64,000 bases of DNA from Bacillus sp. FJAT-52991 (lineage in GTDB: Bacteria; Bacillota; Bacilli; Bacillales; Domibacillaceae), in the NCBI RefSeq assembly GCF_037201805.1, contig NZ_CP147404.1:1016001-1080000 (forward strand). The letters are read 5' to 3'. Under the pieces are notes generated by a model. That model did not search any database. It saw nothing but the letters and a program-made list of their open reading frames with translations, and had not been told where the DNA came from. Shown in pieces: positions 9,501 through 18,377 of this stretch. Position numbers and translations under genes: made by a program. Positions within the stretch are counted from its first letter, which is position 1. Each line of letters begins with the position of its first letter.

Positions 9501-11115
9501 ACCACCTCCACATCATGATATTTACTCGATTGAAGATCTCGCTCAATTGATCCATGATTTGAAAAATGCCAATCCAGCCGCAAGAATTAGCGTGAAGCTT
9601 GTAGCGAAAGCTGGTGTGGGGACAATTGCCGCTGGGGTCGCTAAAGGGCTTGCGGATGTTATTTTAATTAGCGGTTATGAAGGTGGAACAGGTGCCTCGC
9701 CAAGAACAAGTATTAAGCATGCAGGCATTCCGTGGGAGCTTGGACTTGCCGAAGTGCATCAAACTTTGATGTTAAATGATCTTCGGAGTCGAGTTGTTTT
9801 AGAATCGGATGGTAAACTGATGACCGGACGTGATGTTGTCATGGCGACTTTACTAGGAGCGGAAGAATACGGTTTTGCGACAGCCCCACTTGTCGTATTA
9901 GGCTGTGTGCTTATGCGAGTTTGTCATCTAAATACTTGCCCTGTTGGCGTAGCGACGCAAAATCCTGAACTGCGTAAAAAATTCATGGGTACCGCTGAAC
10001 ACGTCGAGAATTTTATGAGATTTATCGCTCAAGACGTCCGAGAAATAATGGCTTCATTAGGCTTTCGAACAATCGATGAAATGGTCGGCCGGACAGAAAC
10101 ACTTGTCATAAATGAAAAGGTCAAAGCTCAGTGGAAAGCCAAGGAATTAGATCTTTCCTCGCTTCTTTATCAACAGAATCTTCAAAGAGAAGTCGGAATG
10201 TTCTTTCAACAATCACAGAATCATCGCTTAGATCAATCACTCGATGAAACGGAGATTTTATCGGTTTGTCAGCCAGCTCTTGAAAGAAAGCAATCCGTCC
10301 AAGCAAGCTTTTCGATTCAAAATGTTCATCGGACAGTCGGGACGATTTTAGGGAGTGAAATAACGAAACGGTATGGTCAGGAAGGGCTTGCTGAAGATAC
10401 CATCCAGTTAGCATTCACTGGATCTGCGGGTCAAAGTTTTGCTTCGTTTTTACCAAAGGGAGTGACGATGGCCCTTCAAGGAGATGCCAACGATTATGTC
10501 GGCAAAGGGTTGTCTGGCGGAAAAATCATAGTTTATCCATCTGATCAATCAACTTATCTTCCTGAAGAAAATAGCCTTATCGGCAATGTCGCTTTTTACG
10601 GAGCAACCGCTGGAGAAGCTTACATTCACGGTCTTGCAGGTGAGCGTTTCTGTGTAAGAAATAGCGGTGTGCATGCAGTCGTTGAAGGCATTGGCGATCA
10701 TGGCTGTGAGTATATGACAGGAGGACGTGTCGTAGTGCTTGGAGCAGTCGGGAAAAATTTTGCGGCAGGCATGTCTGGTGGAATGGCGTATGTGTTTACT
10801 CAAGGGAAAGAAGAGTTCCAACAGCGTTGTAACCAGCAAATGGTGAGCTTAGAGTCATTGGAGACAACGACTGATCAAGAAGAAGTCAAACAAATGATTG
10901 TTCGTCATTACGAGTATACGAATAGTTCTCGTGCTCGATACATTCTTGATCATTGGGTGGAGCTTTTGCCGCAATGGGTAAAGGTGATTCCGAAAGAGTA
11001 TAAGCAGATGGTGGAATCGATTGAGCAAATGCAACAAGCAGGGCTTTCTTTACAAGAAGCGAAACTCTATGCTTTTACCGAAAAATCTCAATTGAAGAAC
11101 TTGGAGCATGCCTAA
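6547..11115 (+). CDS. gltA: Glutamate synthase, large (alpha) subunit
   Basis: A 1522-residue large subunit of NADPH-dependent glutamate synthase, the full family length. It transfers the glutamine amide to 2-oxoglutarate. Cys22 in the DACGIGF segment is the class II amidotransferase nucleophile, exposed after removal of a 21-residue propeptide. The FMN-binding synthase domain contains [10 protein letters not shown] and the 3Fe-4S cysteines in [15 protein letters not shown]. The C-terminal beta-helix (GXXGXXXG repeats, e.g. [11 protein letters not shown]) is intact. It lies 22 bases before the small subunit gene. No gltC regulator is adjacent, unlike B. subtilis gltAB, and I could not place a promoter or GltC/TnrA box in the 170-base leader. 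Confidence 0.97.
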   Translation: MKSSKFPLKQGLYDPTFEHDACGIGFVANIKGKPSREIVKQATVMLCRLEHRGGQGSDPQTGDGAGIMVQLPHQFFRLTCSKFHIPEVGNYGVGMLFLPQEVERRMKCEALFNQIIEEEGQELLGWRTVPVDDTNIGETGRESQPFIRQVFIGKSDGIMDESSFERKLYVIRKRVELVIEENRLAGEEIFYVASLSTRTIVYKGMLTPDQLDTYYLDLQHPSFKSAMALVHSRFSTNTFPSWERAHPNRYMIHNGEINTLKGNVNWMKAREQLLTSDLLGRDMKKIVPIIDTNGSDSSMFDNCLEFLTLSGRSLPHAAMMMIPEPWDKNSLMDDSLRAFYEYHSYFMEPWDGPAAIAFTDGRKIGAMLDRNGLRPARYYVTTDDTIIFSSEVGVLDVPVDKVQRKGRLSPGEMLLVDLIEGRIIPNEEVKSQMANEKPYQQWLKQGVISIDPLFQEDQTNNSNLLPIVTYQKAFGYTYEELMKQLAPMVTEGKEPIGSMGNDTPLAVLSNKPQLLYNYFKQQFAQVTNPPIDAIREAFVTSTITMLGAEGNLLHPDESSCRRIRLETPICSDDQLASIRHQEFQIQTFSMLFEAEDGERALETALQQLFHSVDQAIEAGVSLIILSDRKMNEELAAIPALLAVSGLHHHLVRQGTRTKVSIIVETGEARDIHQFCMLIGYGADAINPYLAIASINEMIVNEQIKHLSYAEAVEKYIQAATSGIVKVMSKMGISTIQSYRGAQIFEAIGIGQMVIDRYFTGTASQIGGISLETIAKETLMRHRQAFYSQDQSLESGSDFQWRQDGEFHAFRPTTIHTLQQACRTNNYELYKKYAEMANEEQLIFLRGLFGFKETQAIPIEEVESVEAICRRFKTGAMSYGSLSQEAHETLAIAMNRIGGKSNSGEGGEHPDRYSPDEKGDLRRSAIKQVASGRFGVSSHYLVNATEIQIKMAQGAKPGEGGQLPGEKVYPWIAEVRGSTPGVGLISPPPHHDIYSIEDLAQLIHDLKNANPAARISVKLVAKAGVGTIAAGVAKGLADVILISGYEGGTGASPRTSIKHAGIPWELGLAEVHQTLMLNDLRSRVVLESDGKLMTGRDVVMATLLGAEEYGFATAPLVVLGCVLMRVCHLNTCPVGVATQNPELRKKFMGTAEHVENFMRFIAQDVREIMASLGFRTIDEMVGRTETLVINEKVKAQWKAKELDLSSLLYQQNLQREVGMFFQQSQNHRLDQSLDETEILSVCQPALERKQSVQASFSIQNVHRTVGTILGSEITKRYGQEGLAEDTIQLAFTGSAGQSFASFLPKGVTMALQGDANDYVGKGLSGGKIIVYPSDQSTYLPEENSLIGNVAFYGATAGEAYIHGLAGERFCVRNSGVHAVVEGIGDHGCEYMTGGRVVVLGAVGKNFAAGMSGGMAYVFTQGKEEFQQRCNQQMVSLESLETTTDQEEVKQMIVRHYEYTNSSRARYILDHWVELLPQWVKVIPKEYKQMVESIEQMQQAGLSLQEAKLYAFTEKSQLKNLEHA

Positions 11116-11137
11116 CTAGAAAGGAAGTGATAGACGT

Positions 11138-12622
11138 ATGGGAAAGCCTACAGGGTTTATCGAATATCAGCGGGAAGTGCCACAAGAGCGAAATCCCCTA
11201 GATCGAATCAATGATTGGAAGGAGTATCAACAATCTTTATGTGACGATCAATATCAAATCCAAGGGGCTAGATGCATGGGTTGTGGGACGCCGTTTTGTC
11301 ATACAGGTGTTCAAATGGCAGGGATGGCGATGGGCTGCCCCTTATACAATTTGATTCCAGAGTGGAATGAGCTCATCTATCGTGGTCGCTGGCAGGAAGC
11401 ACTGGAACGTTTGTTGAAAACAAATAATTTTCCTGAATTTACTGGAAGAGTATGCCCAGCTCCATGTGAGGGGTCATGTACGGTAGCGATTCATGATTCA
11501 GCGGTAGCGATTAAGTCAATCGAGCGTGCCATCATTGATAAAGGCTTTGCTGAAAGGTGGATCGTACCAAAGCCGCCGAAAACAAGAACAGGCAAAAAAG
11601 TAGCGATTGTTGGCTCAGGGCCAGCTGGACTCGCTAGTGCCGATCAATTAAATAAAGCGGGGCATCTTGTCACCGTTTTTGAACGAGCTGATCGCATTGG
11701 CGGTTTGCTCACTTACGGGATTCCTAATATGAAACTAGAGAAGAGCATTGTTGAGCGGCGCGTGCAGTTATTACAAGCGGAAGGAATCACGTTTGTCACC
11801 AATACGGAAATAGGAAAGGATATTTCTCCTCAACAGCTACGTGCTGAATTTGATGCGGTGATCCTTTGCACGGGCGCCCAAAAGCATCGAAATGTAACCA
11901 TTGAAGGACGAGAGTTAAACGGTATTCACTTTGCGATGGATTATTTAACACTCAATACGAAAAGCTTATTAGATTCCAATTTTGAAAATGGACAGTTTAT
12001 TTCAGCGAAAGGACAGGATGTCATTGTCATTGGAGGGGGAGATACAGGGGCGGATTGTGTGGCTACTGCTTTAAGGCAAGGCTGTAAAAGCATCGTTCAG
12101 TTTGGGAAGCACCCGCAGCTTCCAACAGAAAGAAGTAAGAATAACCCGTGGCCACAGTATCCTCAAGTGTTCTCGCTTGATTATGCCTATGCAGAAGCTG
12201 CTGCTCAAACGGGCAAAGACCCGCGTGAATATTGCTTATTATCGAAGAAGTTTATTGGAGATGATAATGGCCAGGTGAAAGAGCTTCATACCGTGCAAAT
12301 GGAAAAAACGATCGGCGAAGATGGCTGCGTCGTGTTTCATGAGATTCCTGGAACAGAGAAGGTATGGCCAGCCCAGCTCGTATTAATTGCAGCTGGCTTT
12401 AGCGGACCAGAACAAGAAGTGATTCACTCATTTGACCTCCATCAAAATGAACGAGGATGTGTAGACGCACCATTTGGAATATATACGACCAATGTGGAGG
12501 GCGTGTTTGCTGCGGGAGATGTACGCAGAGGGCAAAGTTTAATTGTTTGGGCGATTAACGAAGGACGTGGGGTAGCTCGTGAATGTGATCGTTATTTAAT
12601 GGGAGCGACATTTTTACCGTAA
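11138..12622 (+). CDS. gltB: Glutamate synthase, small (beta) subunit
   Basis: A 494-residue NADPH-oxidising small subunit (gltB in Bacillus naming, gltD in E. coli). It has an N-terminal region with 4Fe-4S cysteines (CMGCGTPFC, then CPLYN and CPAPCEGSC), an FAD-binding motif [11 protein letters not shown] near residue 155, and an NADPH motif [11 protein letters not shown] near 298. It feeds electrons from NADPH through FAD and iron-sulfur clusters to the large subunit. AGGAAGTG precedes the ATG. Glutamine synthetase follows after 19 bases. Confidence 0.97.
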   Translation: MGKPTGFIEYQREVPQERNPLDRINDWKEYQQSLCDDQYQIQGARCMGCGTPFCHTGVQMAGMAMGCPLYNLIPEWNELIYRGRWQEALERLLKTNNFPEFTGRVCPAPCEGSCTVAIHDSAVAIKSIERAIIDKGFAERWIVPKPPKTRTGKKVAIVGSGPAGLASADQLNKAGHLVTVFERADRIGGLLTYGIPNMKLEKSIVERRVQLLQAEGITFVTNTEIGKDISPQQLRAEFDAVILCTGAQKHRNVTIEGRELNGIHFAMDYLTLNTKSLLDSNFENGQFISAKGQDVIVIGGGDTGADCVATALRQGCKSIVQFGKHPQLPTERSKNNPWPQYPQVFSLDYAYAEAAAQTGKDPREYCLLSKKFIGDDNGQVKELHTVQMEKTIGEDGCVVFHEIPGTEKVWPAQLVLIAAGFSGPEQEVIHSFDLHQNERGCVDAPFGIYTTNVEGVFAAGDVRRGQSLIVWAINEGRGVARECDRYLMGATFLP

Positions 12623-12641
12623 AAAGAAGGGAGCTAATCAA

Positions 12642-13976
12642 ATGGCTAAATATAATAAAGAAGAGGTTGTTCGTTTAGTTGAAGAGGAGAATGTGAAATT
12701 TATTCGCCTTCAGTTTACAGACATTTTAGGGACGATCAAAAACGTGGAGATCCCTTCATCTCAGCTTGAAAAGGCATTAAGCAATAAGATGATGTTTGAC
12801 GGGTCTTCGATTGAGGGCTTTGTGAGAATTGAAGAATCTGATATGTATTTGTATCCCGACTTAGACACATTTGTTATTTTTCCATGGACAGCTGAAAAAG
12901 GGAAAGTCGCTCGCTTTATTTGTGATATTTACCATCCGAATGGTCAGCCATTTGAAGGTGATCCTCGCAGAAACTTAAAACGACTGTTGAAAGAAATGAC
13001 GGATTTAGGTTTTACAGAATTCAACTTAGGGCCAGAGCCGGAATTTTTCCTTTTTAAGTTAAATGAAAAAGGGGAGCCGACACTCGAGTTAAATGATCAA
13101 GGTGGTTATTTTGATTTAGCCCCGACCGATTTAGGGGAGAATTGCCGTCGCGATATTGTGTTGGAATTAGAAGAAATGGGCTTTGAGGTTGAGGCTTCTC
13201 ATCATGAAGTAGCCCCTGGCCAGCATGAGATTGATTTTAAATATACAGATGCGGTCAAAGCTTGTGATGATATTCAAATATTTAAGCTAGTGGTGAAAAC
13301 AATTGCCCGTAAGCATGGCCTGCACGCGACATTTATGCCAAAACCATTGTTTGGTGTAAACGGTTCAGGGATGCATTGTAATCTTTCCCTGTTCAAAAAT
13401 GGTGAAAATGCTTTTTATGATGCAAATGGTGAATTGGAATTAAGCGGAACGGCCCGCCAATTCATTGCGGGAATTATCAAACATGCACCGAGTTTTACCG
13501 CAGTTACGAATCCAACGGTTAACTCTTACAAACGGTTAGTTCCAGGCTATGAGGCTCCATGTTATGTGGCTTGGTCAGCGAGAAATAGAAGTCCGCTCAT
13601 TCGAATTCCAGCTTCTAGAGGGTTAAGCACTCGTGTCGAGGTTCGTAGTGTCGATCCGGCCGCCAATTCATATTTAGCGATGGCTGTCCTTCTTGCAGCT
13701 GGTTTAGATGGCATCAAAAATCAACTCACGCCACCTAAATCAGTCGATCAAAATATTTACGTCATGACGAAGGAGGAACGAGTGGCGAATGGCATTGTCG
13801 ATTTACCAGCGACATTAGCCGAAGCATTGAATCAATTAAAAGCAAATGAAGTGATTGTTGATTCGTTAGGCGCTCATTTATTTGAACATTTCATCGAAGC
13901 AAAACAAATCGAATGGGATATGTTCCGTACACAAGTTCATCCTTGGGAACGGGAACAGTATTTGACTCAATATTAA
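12642..13976 (+). CDS. glnA: Glutamine synthetase, type I
   Basis: A 444-residue GSI of the length typical for Bacillus GSI-alpha. Visible are the N-terminal DGSSIEGF signature, the metal/ATP region GPEPEFFLF, the [12 protein letters not shown] block, the glutamate-binding NGSGMH, and the [11 protein letters not shown] block. It condenses ammonia and glutamate using ATP. The gene is placed directly after gltAB and before asparagine synthetase, not after glnR as in B. subtilis, so this may be a second copy dedicated to this operon or a rearranged sole copy. The adenylylation tyrosine region of enterobacterial GS is not conserved (residues here are [10 protein letters not shown]), as expected for Bacilli. 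Confidence 0.97.
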   Translation: MAKYNKEEVVRLVEEENVKFIRLQFTDILGTIKNVEIPSSQLEKALSNKMMFDGSSIEGFVRIEESDMYLYPDLDTFVIFPWTAEKGKVARFICDIYHPNGQPFEGDPRRNLKRLLKEMTDLGFTEFNLGPEPEFFLFKLNEKGEPTLELNDQGGYFDLAPTDLGENCRRDIVLELEEMGFEVEASHHEVAPGQHEIDFKYTDAVKACDDIQIFKLVVKTIARKHGLHATFMPKPLFGVNGSGMHCNLSLFKNGENAFYDANGELELSGTARQFIAGIIKHAPSFTAVTNPTVNSYKRLVPGYEAPCYVAWSARNRSPLIRIPASRGLSTRVEVRSVDPAANSYLAMAVLLAAGLDGIKNQLTPPKSVDQNIYVMTKEERVANGIVDLPATLAEALNQLKANEVIVDSLGAHLFEHFIEAKQIEWDMFRTQVHPWEREQYLTQY

Positions 13977-14029
13977 TATCAATTCAGGGCGCAGGCGAAA
14001 AAAATCCTAATTAGAGAAGGTGAATGCTT

Positions 14030-15865
14030 GTGTGTGGAATAACAGGATGGATTGATTGGGATCAAGATGTAACGAAACAAGTATCCATTGTAGAGAAAAT
14101 GGTTGCCTCATTAGTTAAAAGGGGACCCGATGCCTCAAATATTTGGAGTACCTATCATGCAGCACTAGGTCATACGCGGTTAATTGTCGTTGATCCTGCT
14201 GGTGGGATTCAACCGATGGAGAAAAATGGATACACTCTAGTTTATAATGGTGAGCTTTATAATACGGAAGAATTGCGCAACGAGTTGTTGAAAAAAGGGT
14301 ATTCCTTTCGCTCTCATTCCGATACGGAAGTGTTATTGACCGCTTATATCGAATGGAAAGAAAAATGTGTTGACTATTTTAATGGAATTTTTGCTTTTGC
14401 TATTTGGGATCATCAACGTGAGCGATTGTTTATGGCGAGAGATCGGCTTGGCGTCAAGCCTTTGTTTTATAGTGAAAAAGGTCGCTCTTTCTTATTTGCA
14501 TCGGAACTGAAAGCCTTGTTAACTCATCCGGAAGTGAAAAGTGAGGTAGGACGGGAAGGGTGGCAAGAAGTGTTAGGATTAGGACCTTCCCGAACTCCTG
14601 GGCAAGGTGTGTTTCGAGGAATTCAAGAACTACGCCCGGCCCATGCTTTATCTTATGATCGTCAAGGAGTGCGTATTTGGCGATACTGGAATGTGGAAAG
14701 CAAGAAGCATGAACATTCGTTGCAGGAAACAATTGAGCGTGTGAGATTTCTCGTGCAAGATGCGGTGGAGCGACAATTGGTGGCTGATATGCCTGTTTGT
14801 ACATTTTTATCAGGTGGAGTGGATTCGAGTGCGATTAGTGCGATTGCTTCCAGTTATTTTGCTAAAACCGGTCGTGGCTCGTTACACACGTATTCGATCG
14901 ATTATGAGCAAAACCGACAGTTTTTTCAGGTGACTGCTTTTCAACCGGATGAAGATGCCCCTTGGATCGAACGCATGAAACAATATGTAGGATCTATTCA
15001 TCAGTCAGCTGTGATTGATAATGAACAGCTTGTGGAAAGGTTGAAGGATGCTACGATTATGAGAGATTTGCCAGGAATGGCAGATGTAGATTCATCGTTG
15101 TTATGGTTTTGTGAATGGATTAAGAAGGATTTTACCGTGGCGTTGTCAGGTGAATGTGCTGATGAGATATTTGGCGGTTATCCTTGGTTTTATAAAGAAG
15201 AAATGTTGAATGAAGGAGCTTTTCCATGGATGAGATCGCTAGACGAGAGAGAACAGCTGCTGTTACCACACTGGCGAACAAAACTCGACCTGAAGGGATA
15301 TGTCCAAGAGCGATACAAGGAAACAGTGAAGGAAACCCCGCGATTGGATGGAGAAAGCCTTATGGAAGCTAAGCGTCGGGAAATGTTTTATCTCAATATG
15401 ATTTGGTTTATGACGACGTTGCTTGAACGAAAAGACCGCATGAGCATGGGAGCAAGCTTAGAAGTTCGCGTTCCTTTTGCCGATCATCGGCTCGTTGAAT
15501 ACGTCTGGAATATTCCTTGGGAAATAAAAATGTTGCACGGTCGCGAAAAAGGGCTGTTGCGCCGTGCTTTAGAAGGGGTGCTTCCAGATGATGTCCTTTA
15601 TCGCAAGAAAAGTCCTTATCCGAAAACCCATCATCCTGAATACACCAAAAGGGTAAAGCAACAATTAACAACGATCATTGAAAACAAATCATCTCCTATA
15701 CTTGAACTACTTTCAAAGCAGAAAATCAAAGAGATCATCGATACAAATGCTTCATTACTCAAAAACCCATGGTTCGGCCAGCTTATGACTGGTCCTCAAC
15801 TCATTGCCCACCTCATTCAAATCAACCATTGGCTCAAATATTACAACATTAATATTATTGATTAA
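14030..15865 (+). CDS. asnO: Asparagine synthetase (glutamine-hydrolysing), AsnO/AsnB-type
   Basis: A 611-residue class II glutamine-dependent asparagine synthetase. The GTG at 14030 is chosen because it places the catalytic cysteine directly after the initiator Met (MCGITGW) with AGAAGGTG eight bases upstream; the ATG at 14024 would bury that cysteine. The N-terminal glutaminase holds RLIVVDPAGGIQP and NGELYN; the C-terminal synthetase holds the ATP-binding SGGVDSS and SGECADEIFGGYP motifs. Length fits B. subtilis AsnO, the sporulation-linked paralogue, better than AsnB. It is the last gene of the glutamate-glutamine-asparagine block and is followed directly by gene debris at 15866. Confidence 0.92.
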   Translation: MCGITGWIDWDQDVTKQVSIVEKMVASLVKRGPDASNIWSTYHAALGHTRLIVVDPAGGIQPMEKNGYTLVYNGELYNTEELRNELLKKGYSFRSHSDTEVLLTAYIEWKEKCVDYFNGIFAFAIWDHQRERLFMARDRLGVKPLFYSEKGRSFLFASELKALLTHPEVKSEVGREGWQEVLGLGPSRTPGQGVFRGIQELRPAHALSYDRQGVRIWRYWNVESKKHEHSLQETIERVRFLVQDAVERQLVADMPVCTFLSGGVDSSAISAIASSYFAKTGRGSLHTYSIDYEQNRQFFQVTAFQPDEDAPWIERMKQYVGSIHQSAVIDNEQLVERLKDATIMRDLPGMADVDSSLLWFCEWIKKDFTVALSGECADEIFGGYPWFYKEEMLNEGAFPWMRSLDEREQLLLPHWRTKLDLKGYVQERYKETVKETPRLDGESLMEAKRREMFYLNMIWFMTTLLERKDRMSMGASLEVRVPFADHRLVEYVWNIPWEIKMLHGREKGLLRRALEGVLPDDVLYRKKSPYPKTHHPEYTKRVKQQLTTIIENKSSPILELLSKQKIKEIIDTNASLLKNPWFGQLMTGPQLIAHLIQINHWLKYYNINIID

Positions 15866-16101
15866 ATCAGAAAAAAACTTGGGAATCGATTCGTCATTTA
15901 CTCATTTTTTATGATGCGAGAGTCGTCGTTGGAGAGGCAAGTCCCATTCAGAAATTAAAACAAAGACTGCAGCAATTTCTTCATCAGAAGCCGCACTTAC
16001 TAAACCGTTTTTTTGATAATACAAGTTATATGAAAAAAGGAGTCGGCGTGTTTGGTCAATTTTTAACAGAGTCGATTGTCAAAAGGACGTTAAAAATATG
16101 A
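15866..16101 (+). pseudogene. Remnant of a DUF294-type nucleotidyltransferase-like gene
   Basis: A frame without any start codon reads WESIRHLLIFYDARVVVGE, then about 50 residues ending SYMKKGVGVFGQFLTE. This resembles the tail of the DUF294 nucleotidyltransferase core followed by the DUF294_C domain, which in Bacillus usually follows CBS domains. All upstream parts (CBS, catalytic core start) are missing; the frame begins right at the asnO stop. Its stop overlaps the start of the next frame (ATGA), the arrangement of an original operon. The 5' end has evidently been deleted. Confidence 0.68.
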
Positions 16102-16418
16102 GATTTGAACAAATTATTCATTGGATGAAGCAACTAAACGGAAAGGCAAACTCCGCCCTTTATGCGCCTTTGCTTAAGCAAAATAATAGTGAACATATCG
16201 CCTTTATACGGAATCTGGAAAAAGAGATGGAAAGAGAAAATACTTTATTTACGCCTTTAGAGGACTGTTGTTCTTATTATGGGATTGACATTCACGAGCG
16301 CCATCATGCGTTAGGCGATGCAAAAATGACCGCACAATTATGGACTCGATCTGTGAAAAAACTCCAAGAATTAGGCTTTCAAACATTGTTCGATGTGTAT
16401 CAGGGCTGCAGGAAATAA
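16098..16418 (+). pseudogene. Exonuclease gene with internal deletion of the catalytic core
   Basis: A 106-residue frame. Its N-terminus (MRFEQIIHWMKQLNGK...) and C-terminus (EDCCSYYGIDIHERHHALGD then QLGFQTLFDVYQ) look like the two ends of the DEDDh 3'-5' exonuclease that often follows the DUF294 gene in Bacillus; such proteins are about 240 residues. The middle part with the DxE motif and the second acidic motif is absent, and the frame runs across the join at about residue 49-52 (TLFTPLEDCC). Only the last HxAxxD motif remains, so the product cannot be an active nuclease. This is inferred from family knowledge, not from an alignment. Confidence 0.7.
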
Positions 16419-16526
16419 AAAGGATGTGCCCCAAAAGTCTGCGTCGCCAATTTTTGAGATGATACTTCTTATTTGAAAATGCTATTAAATTAGTTTTTTG
16501 CACCTGTCGCTTGGCTTTCGGTGCAG

Positions 16527-16563
16527 AAGGGGCCGGCTCAACTATTTATGAGACGGCCCCTTC
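16527..16563 (+). terminator. GC-rich hairpin in the decayed region
   Basis: Arms AAGGGGCCG and CGGCCCCTT with an inner CTCA/TGAG pair, followed by CTTCTT. The surrounding 16419-16609 has no gene. The stretch from 16425 (GTGCCCCAAAAGTC) to this hairpin resembles ends of some insertion sequences, but I cannot delimit an element. Confidence 0.5.
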
Positions 16564-16609
16564 TTACCTCTAGTCAAGTAGTTTTAGATGAATTTTATTT
16601 AGTTAGATG

Positions 16610-16655
16610 AATTTGTTTCTGTAGGAAGGGGTACCCCTTCCTACAGAAACAAATT
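16610..16655. repeat. 46-bp perfect palindrome
   Basis: Two 23-base arms, starting AATTTGTTTCTGTAGG and meeting at a GGTACC centre, are perfectly self-complementary. It lies 75 bases downstream of the IS110-type transposase stop codon. It may be the transposon's target (IS110 members often use palindromic repeats), a strong terminator for the transposase on the minus strand, or a cruciform-forming site. No loop bases are unpaired. Confidence 0.9.
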
Positions 16656-16729
16656 TGCGCATACCAAAAAGACCTAACGAAATTTCGTTTTTTTCGAAAG
16701 GTCAAATATGTTATAGTAGGACTAACCAA

Positions 16730-17956
16730 TTACGAACAGGTTGAGGCTGTTTCGTAGTCATAAGTGATATGGTGTGTGATCAGGTGAAATGCCACTTTCA
16801 AAAACTTGTTCACACAGGCAATCGACGCAACTTTATGGGGCTTTCCTTGAGGTTGCGTTTTTAATTTGTCATAGTAATCCACCAAATGATTTCCACCGAA
16901 TCGACGTAATGTAATCATGGTCTGAACCATATAAAACAAGATTTTTCGTAGCTTGTTGTTTCCTCGTTTATTGATCTTATCTTTGTAATAGGTATTTCCT
17001 GATTGATAACGCATCACATCAATACCAACATAGGCATTTAACTGCTTGTGGTTCTTGAAACGGCGAATATCCCCAAGCTCTCCAATCAGACGAACAGCTG
17101 TCGCTTCTCCGATACCGGGAAATGAAATCAGTACGTTGTATTCGGTTCTTTCCTTTGAGAGCTCGACCATTTGTTTCACAAGCCCTTCTTTCTTTTCTTT
17201 TAAATCAGAGATCCTTTTCGCATAGTCACGTACTTGTTCACAACGCACATCCTCTTTTGAAATGGCTGGATACGAATCTTTCGCAGCTTCTAGTAAAGCG
17301 AGTCCTTTCGCTTCTGCTCGCGAAAGAGATAGATTCTTCCTTGTATTTGCTTTTAGCCGATTACGAATGATGGTTTTGGAACAAGTGAGTACCTCATCTG
17401 GATGCGGATAGAGCTGCACAATATTGAGAAAAAGGGCCGAGCGTGTTGAAAATATGATTTCTAATTCTGGAAAACTGAGTTGTAGAATGGCATGCAGGCG
17501 ACTGAAAAGATGAGTGATTTCACGATCTAGTTCATCATAATAACGTGTGAGTGATCGCATTTGTTTATAATAGCCTTCTTCTTGATAAGTAGCTGTACGC
17601 TCTACTTTAAAATGTGATTTTGCCAGTTCATGTGCATCGCTTTTGTCTGTTTTTTGTCGACGCATCGATGCCATTTGAAGATTCGCTTCAAGAGGGTTCA
17701 CTCGATGGTAGATATAACCTTCTGTTTGGAAAAAGCGTTCTAATGATGCGGAATAAACACCTGTCGCTTCAAATACAATCTCTGGTGCTTGTCCATCCTG
17801 TTTTGTTAATGTTTGGAGTTTTTCGTTCAAAGCTTCAAATGAGGGTTTGGTATGAAGAATTTCTCCTTCAAATTCACATTGACGATATTGGTTATAAATC
17901 ACCATCGTACTTTTCCCCATACTCACATCAAGAGCGACTACATGTTGCATATTCAT
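16730..17956 (-). CDS. IS110-family transposase (RNA-guided DEDD/serine recombinase)
   Basis: A 408-residue transposase. The N-terminal RuvC-like DEDD domain shows Asp10 (VALDVS), Glu63 (FEATGVY), Asp104 and Asp107 (KTDKSDAHE). The C-terminal Tnp domain carries SFPGIGEATAVRLIGELGDI and the serine region MRYQSGNTYYKDK, expected to hold the nucleophilic serine. Both domains seem complete, so the element may be active. The ATG at 17956 has GAAGGAG upstream. IS110 elements lack long terminal inverted repeats, so the ends cannot be set from one copy. Known members use a bridge RNA encoded next to the ORF. Confidence 0.93.
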   Translation of the reverse strand: MNMQHVVALDVSMGKSTMVIYNQYRQCEFEGEILHTKPSFEALNEKLQTLTKQDGQAPEIVFEATGVYSASLERFFQTEGYIYHRVNPLEANLQMASMRRQKTDKSDAHELAKSHFKVERTATYQEEGYYKQMRSLTRYYDELDREITHLFSRLHAILQLSFPELEIIFSTRSALFLNIVQLYPHPDEVLTCSKTIIRNRLKANTRKNLSLSRAEAKGLALLEAAKDSYPAISKEDVRCEQVRDYAKRISDLKEKKEGLVKQMVELSKERTEYNVLISFPGIGEATAVRLIGELGDIRRFKNHKQLNAYVGIDVMRYQSGNTYYKDKINKRGNNKLRKILFYMVQTMITLRRFGGNHLVDYYDKLKTQPQGKPHKVASIACVNKFLKVAFHLITHHITYDYETASTCS

Positions 17957-18136
17957 TTCTCCTTCTTAGCCAATCATAGAAGTCTTCACAGGGCCTTATC
18001 GATTCCCTTTTCTTATACACGATCTCTACGGATCCAACATACTAAACTGATTCACATAAGGGTGTGAAGTTGGTCGGTTTTTGAAACGGACTCGATTTGG
18101 TCCCAGGGGCCGTTCGACCTTTCTTCACTTCTACTA
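17957..18136 (-). ncRNA. Possible bridge-RNA region of the IS110 element
   Basis: In the IS110 group the non-coding end upstream of the transposase ORF encodes the bridge RNA that pairs with target and donor. This 180-base stretch is the upstream non-coding part here and holds no gene. It is placed by analogy only; I did not identify the two guide loops, and the true boundaries are unknown. Confidence 0.35.
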
Positions 18137-18180
18137 TAAAAAAATAGTAGCACAAACCTTGGCCTTGGTTTGTGCTACTA
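18137..18180 (-). terminator. Strong minus-strand terminator upstream of the IS110 ORF
   Basis: A 14-bp stem TAGTAGCACAAACC / GGTTTGTGCTACTA with an 8-base loop is followed on the minus strand by seven T. It would stop transcription entering the transposase gene from the right, a common protection feature of insertion sequences, and also insulates the sigma-54 operon region. Confidence 0.8.
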
Positions 18181-18207
18181 ATGTTAGTATGTTTTTGCGT
18201 TGAAAAC

Positions 18208-18256
18208 AGACACTTACCTGTGCAAAAGTGTCCGATATTTGCACAGATGAGTGTCC
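18208..18256 (+). promoter_or_regulatory. Upstream activating dyad for a sigma-54 enhancer-binding protein
   Basis: Two 17-base half-elements in inverted orientation: AGACACTTACCTGTGCA (18208-18224) and TGCACAGATGAGTGTCC (18240-18256). The reverse complement of the first matches the second at 14 of 17 bases. The site lies 30-75 bases upstream of the -24 element, a normal place for binding an AAA+ activator. The activator gene is not in the window. Confidence 0.7.
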
Positions 18257-18285
18257 ATACAGGTGAATTCTTCACGAGAAGAGGT

Positions 18286-18301
18286 TGGCACGATACTTGC
18301 A
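18286..18301 (+). promoter_or_regulatory. Sigma-54 (SigL) -24/-12 promoter
   Basis: The sequence TGGCAC-N5-TTGCA fits the sigma-54 consensus exactly, including the invariant GG and GC spaced by ten bases. It stands about 77 bases before the acyl-CoA dehydrogenase start. Confidence 0.88.
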
Positions 18302-18377
18302 ATTAATAAAGTAGCTAGGTAGAAAAGTGATGAATATTTTGAGTGCCTGTTCATTTTAAAGTTAGGAGGAAAACAAG

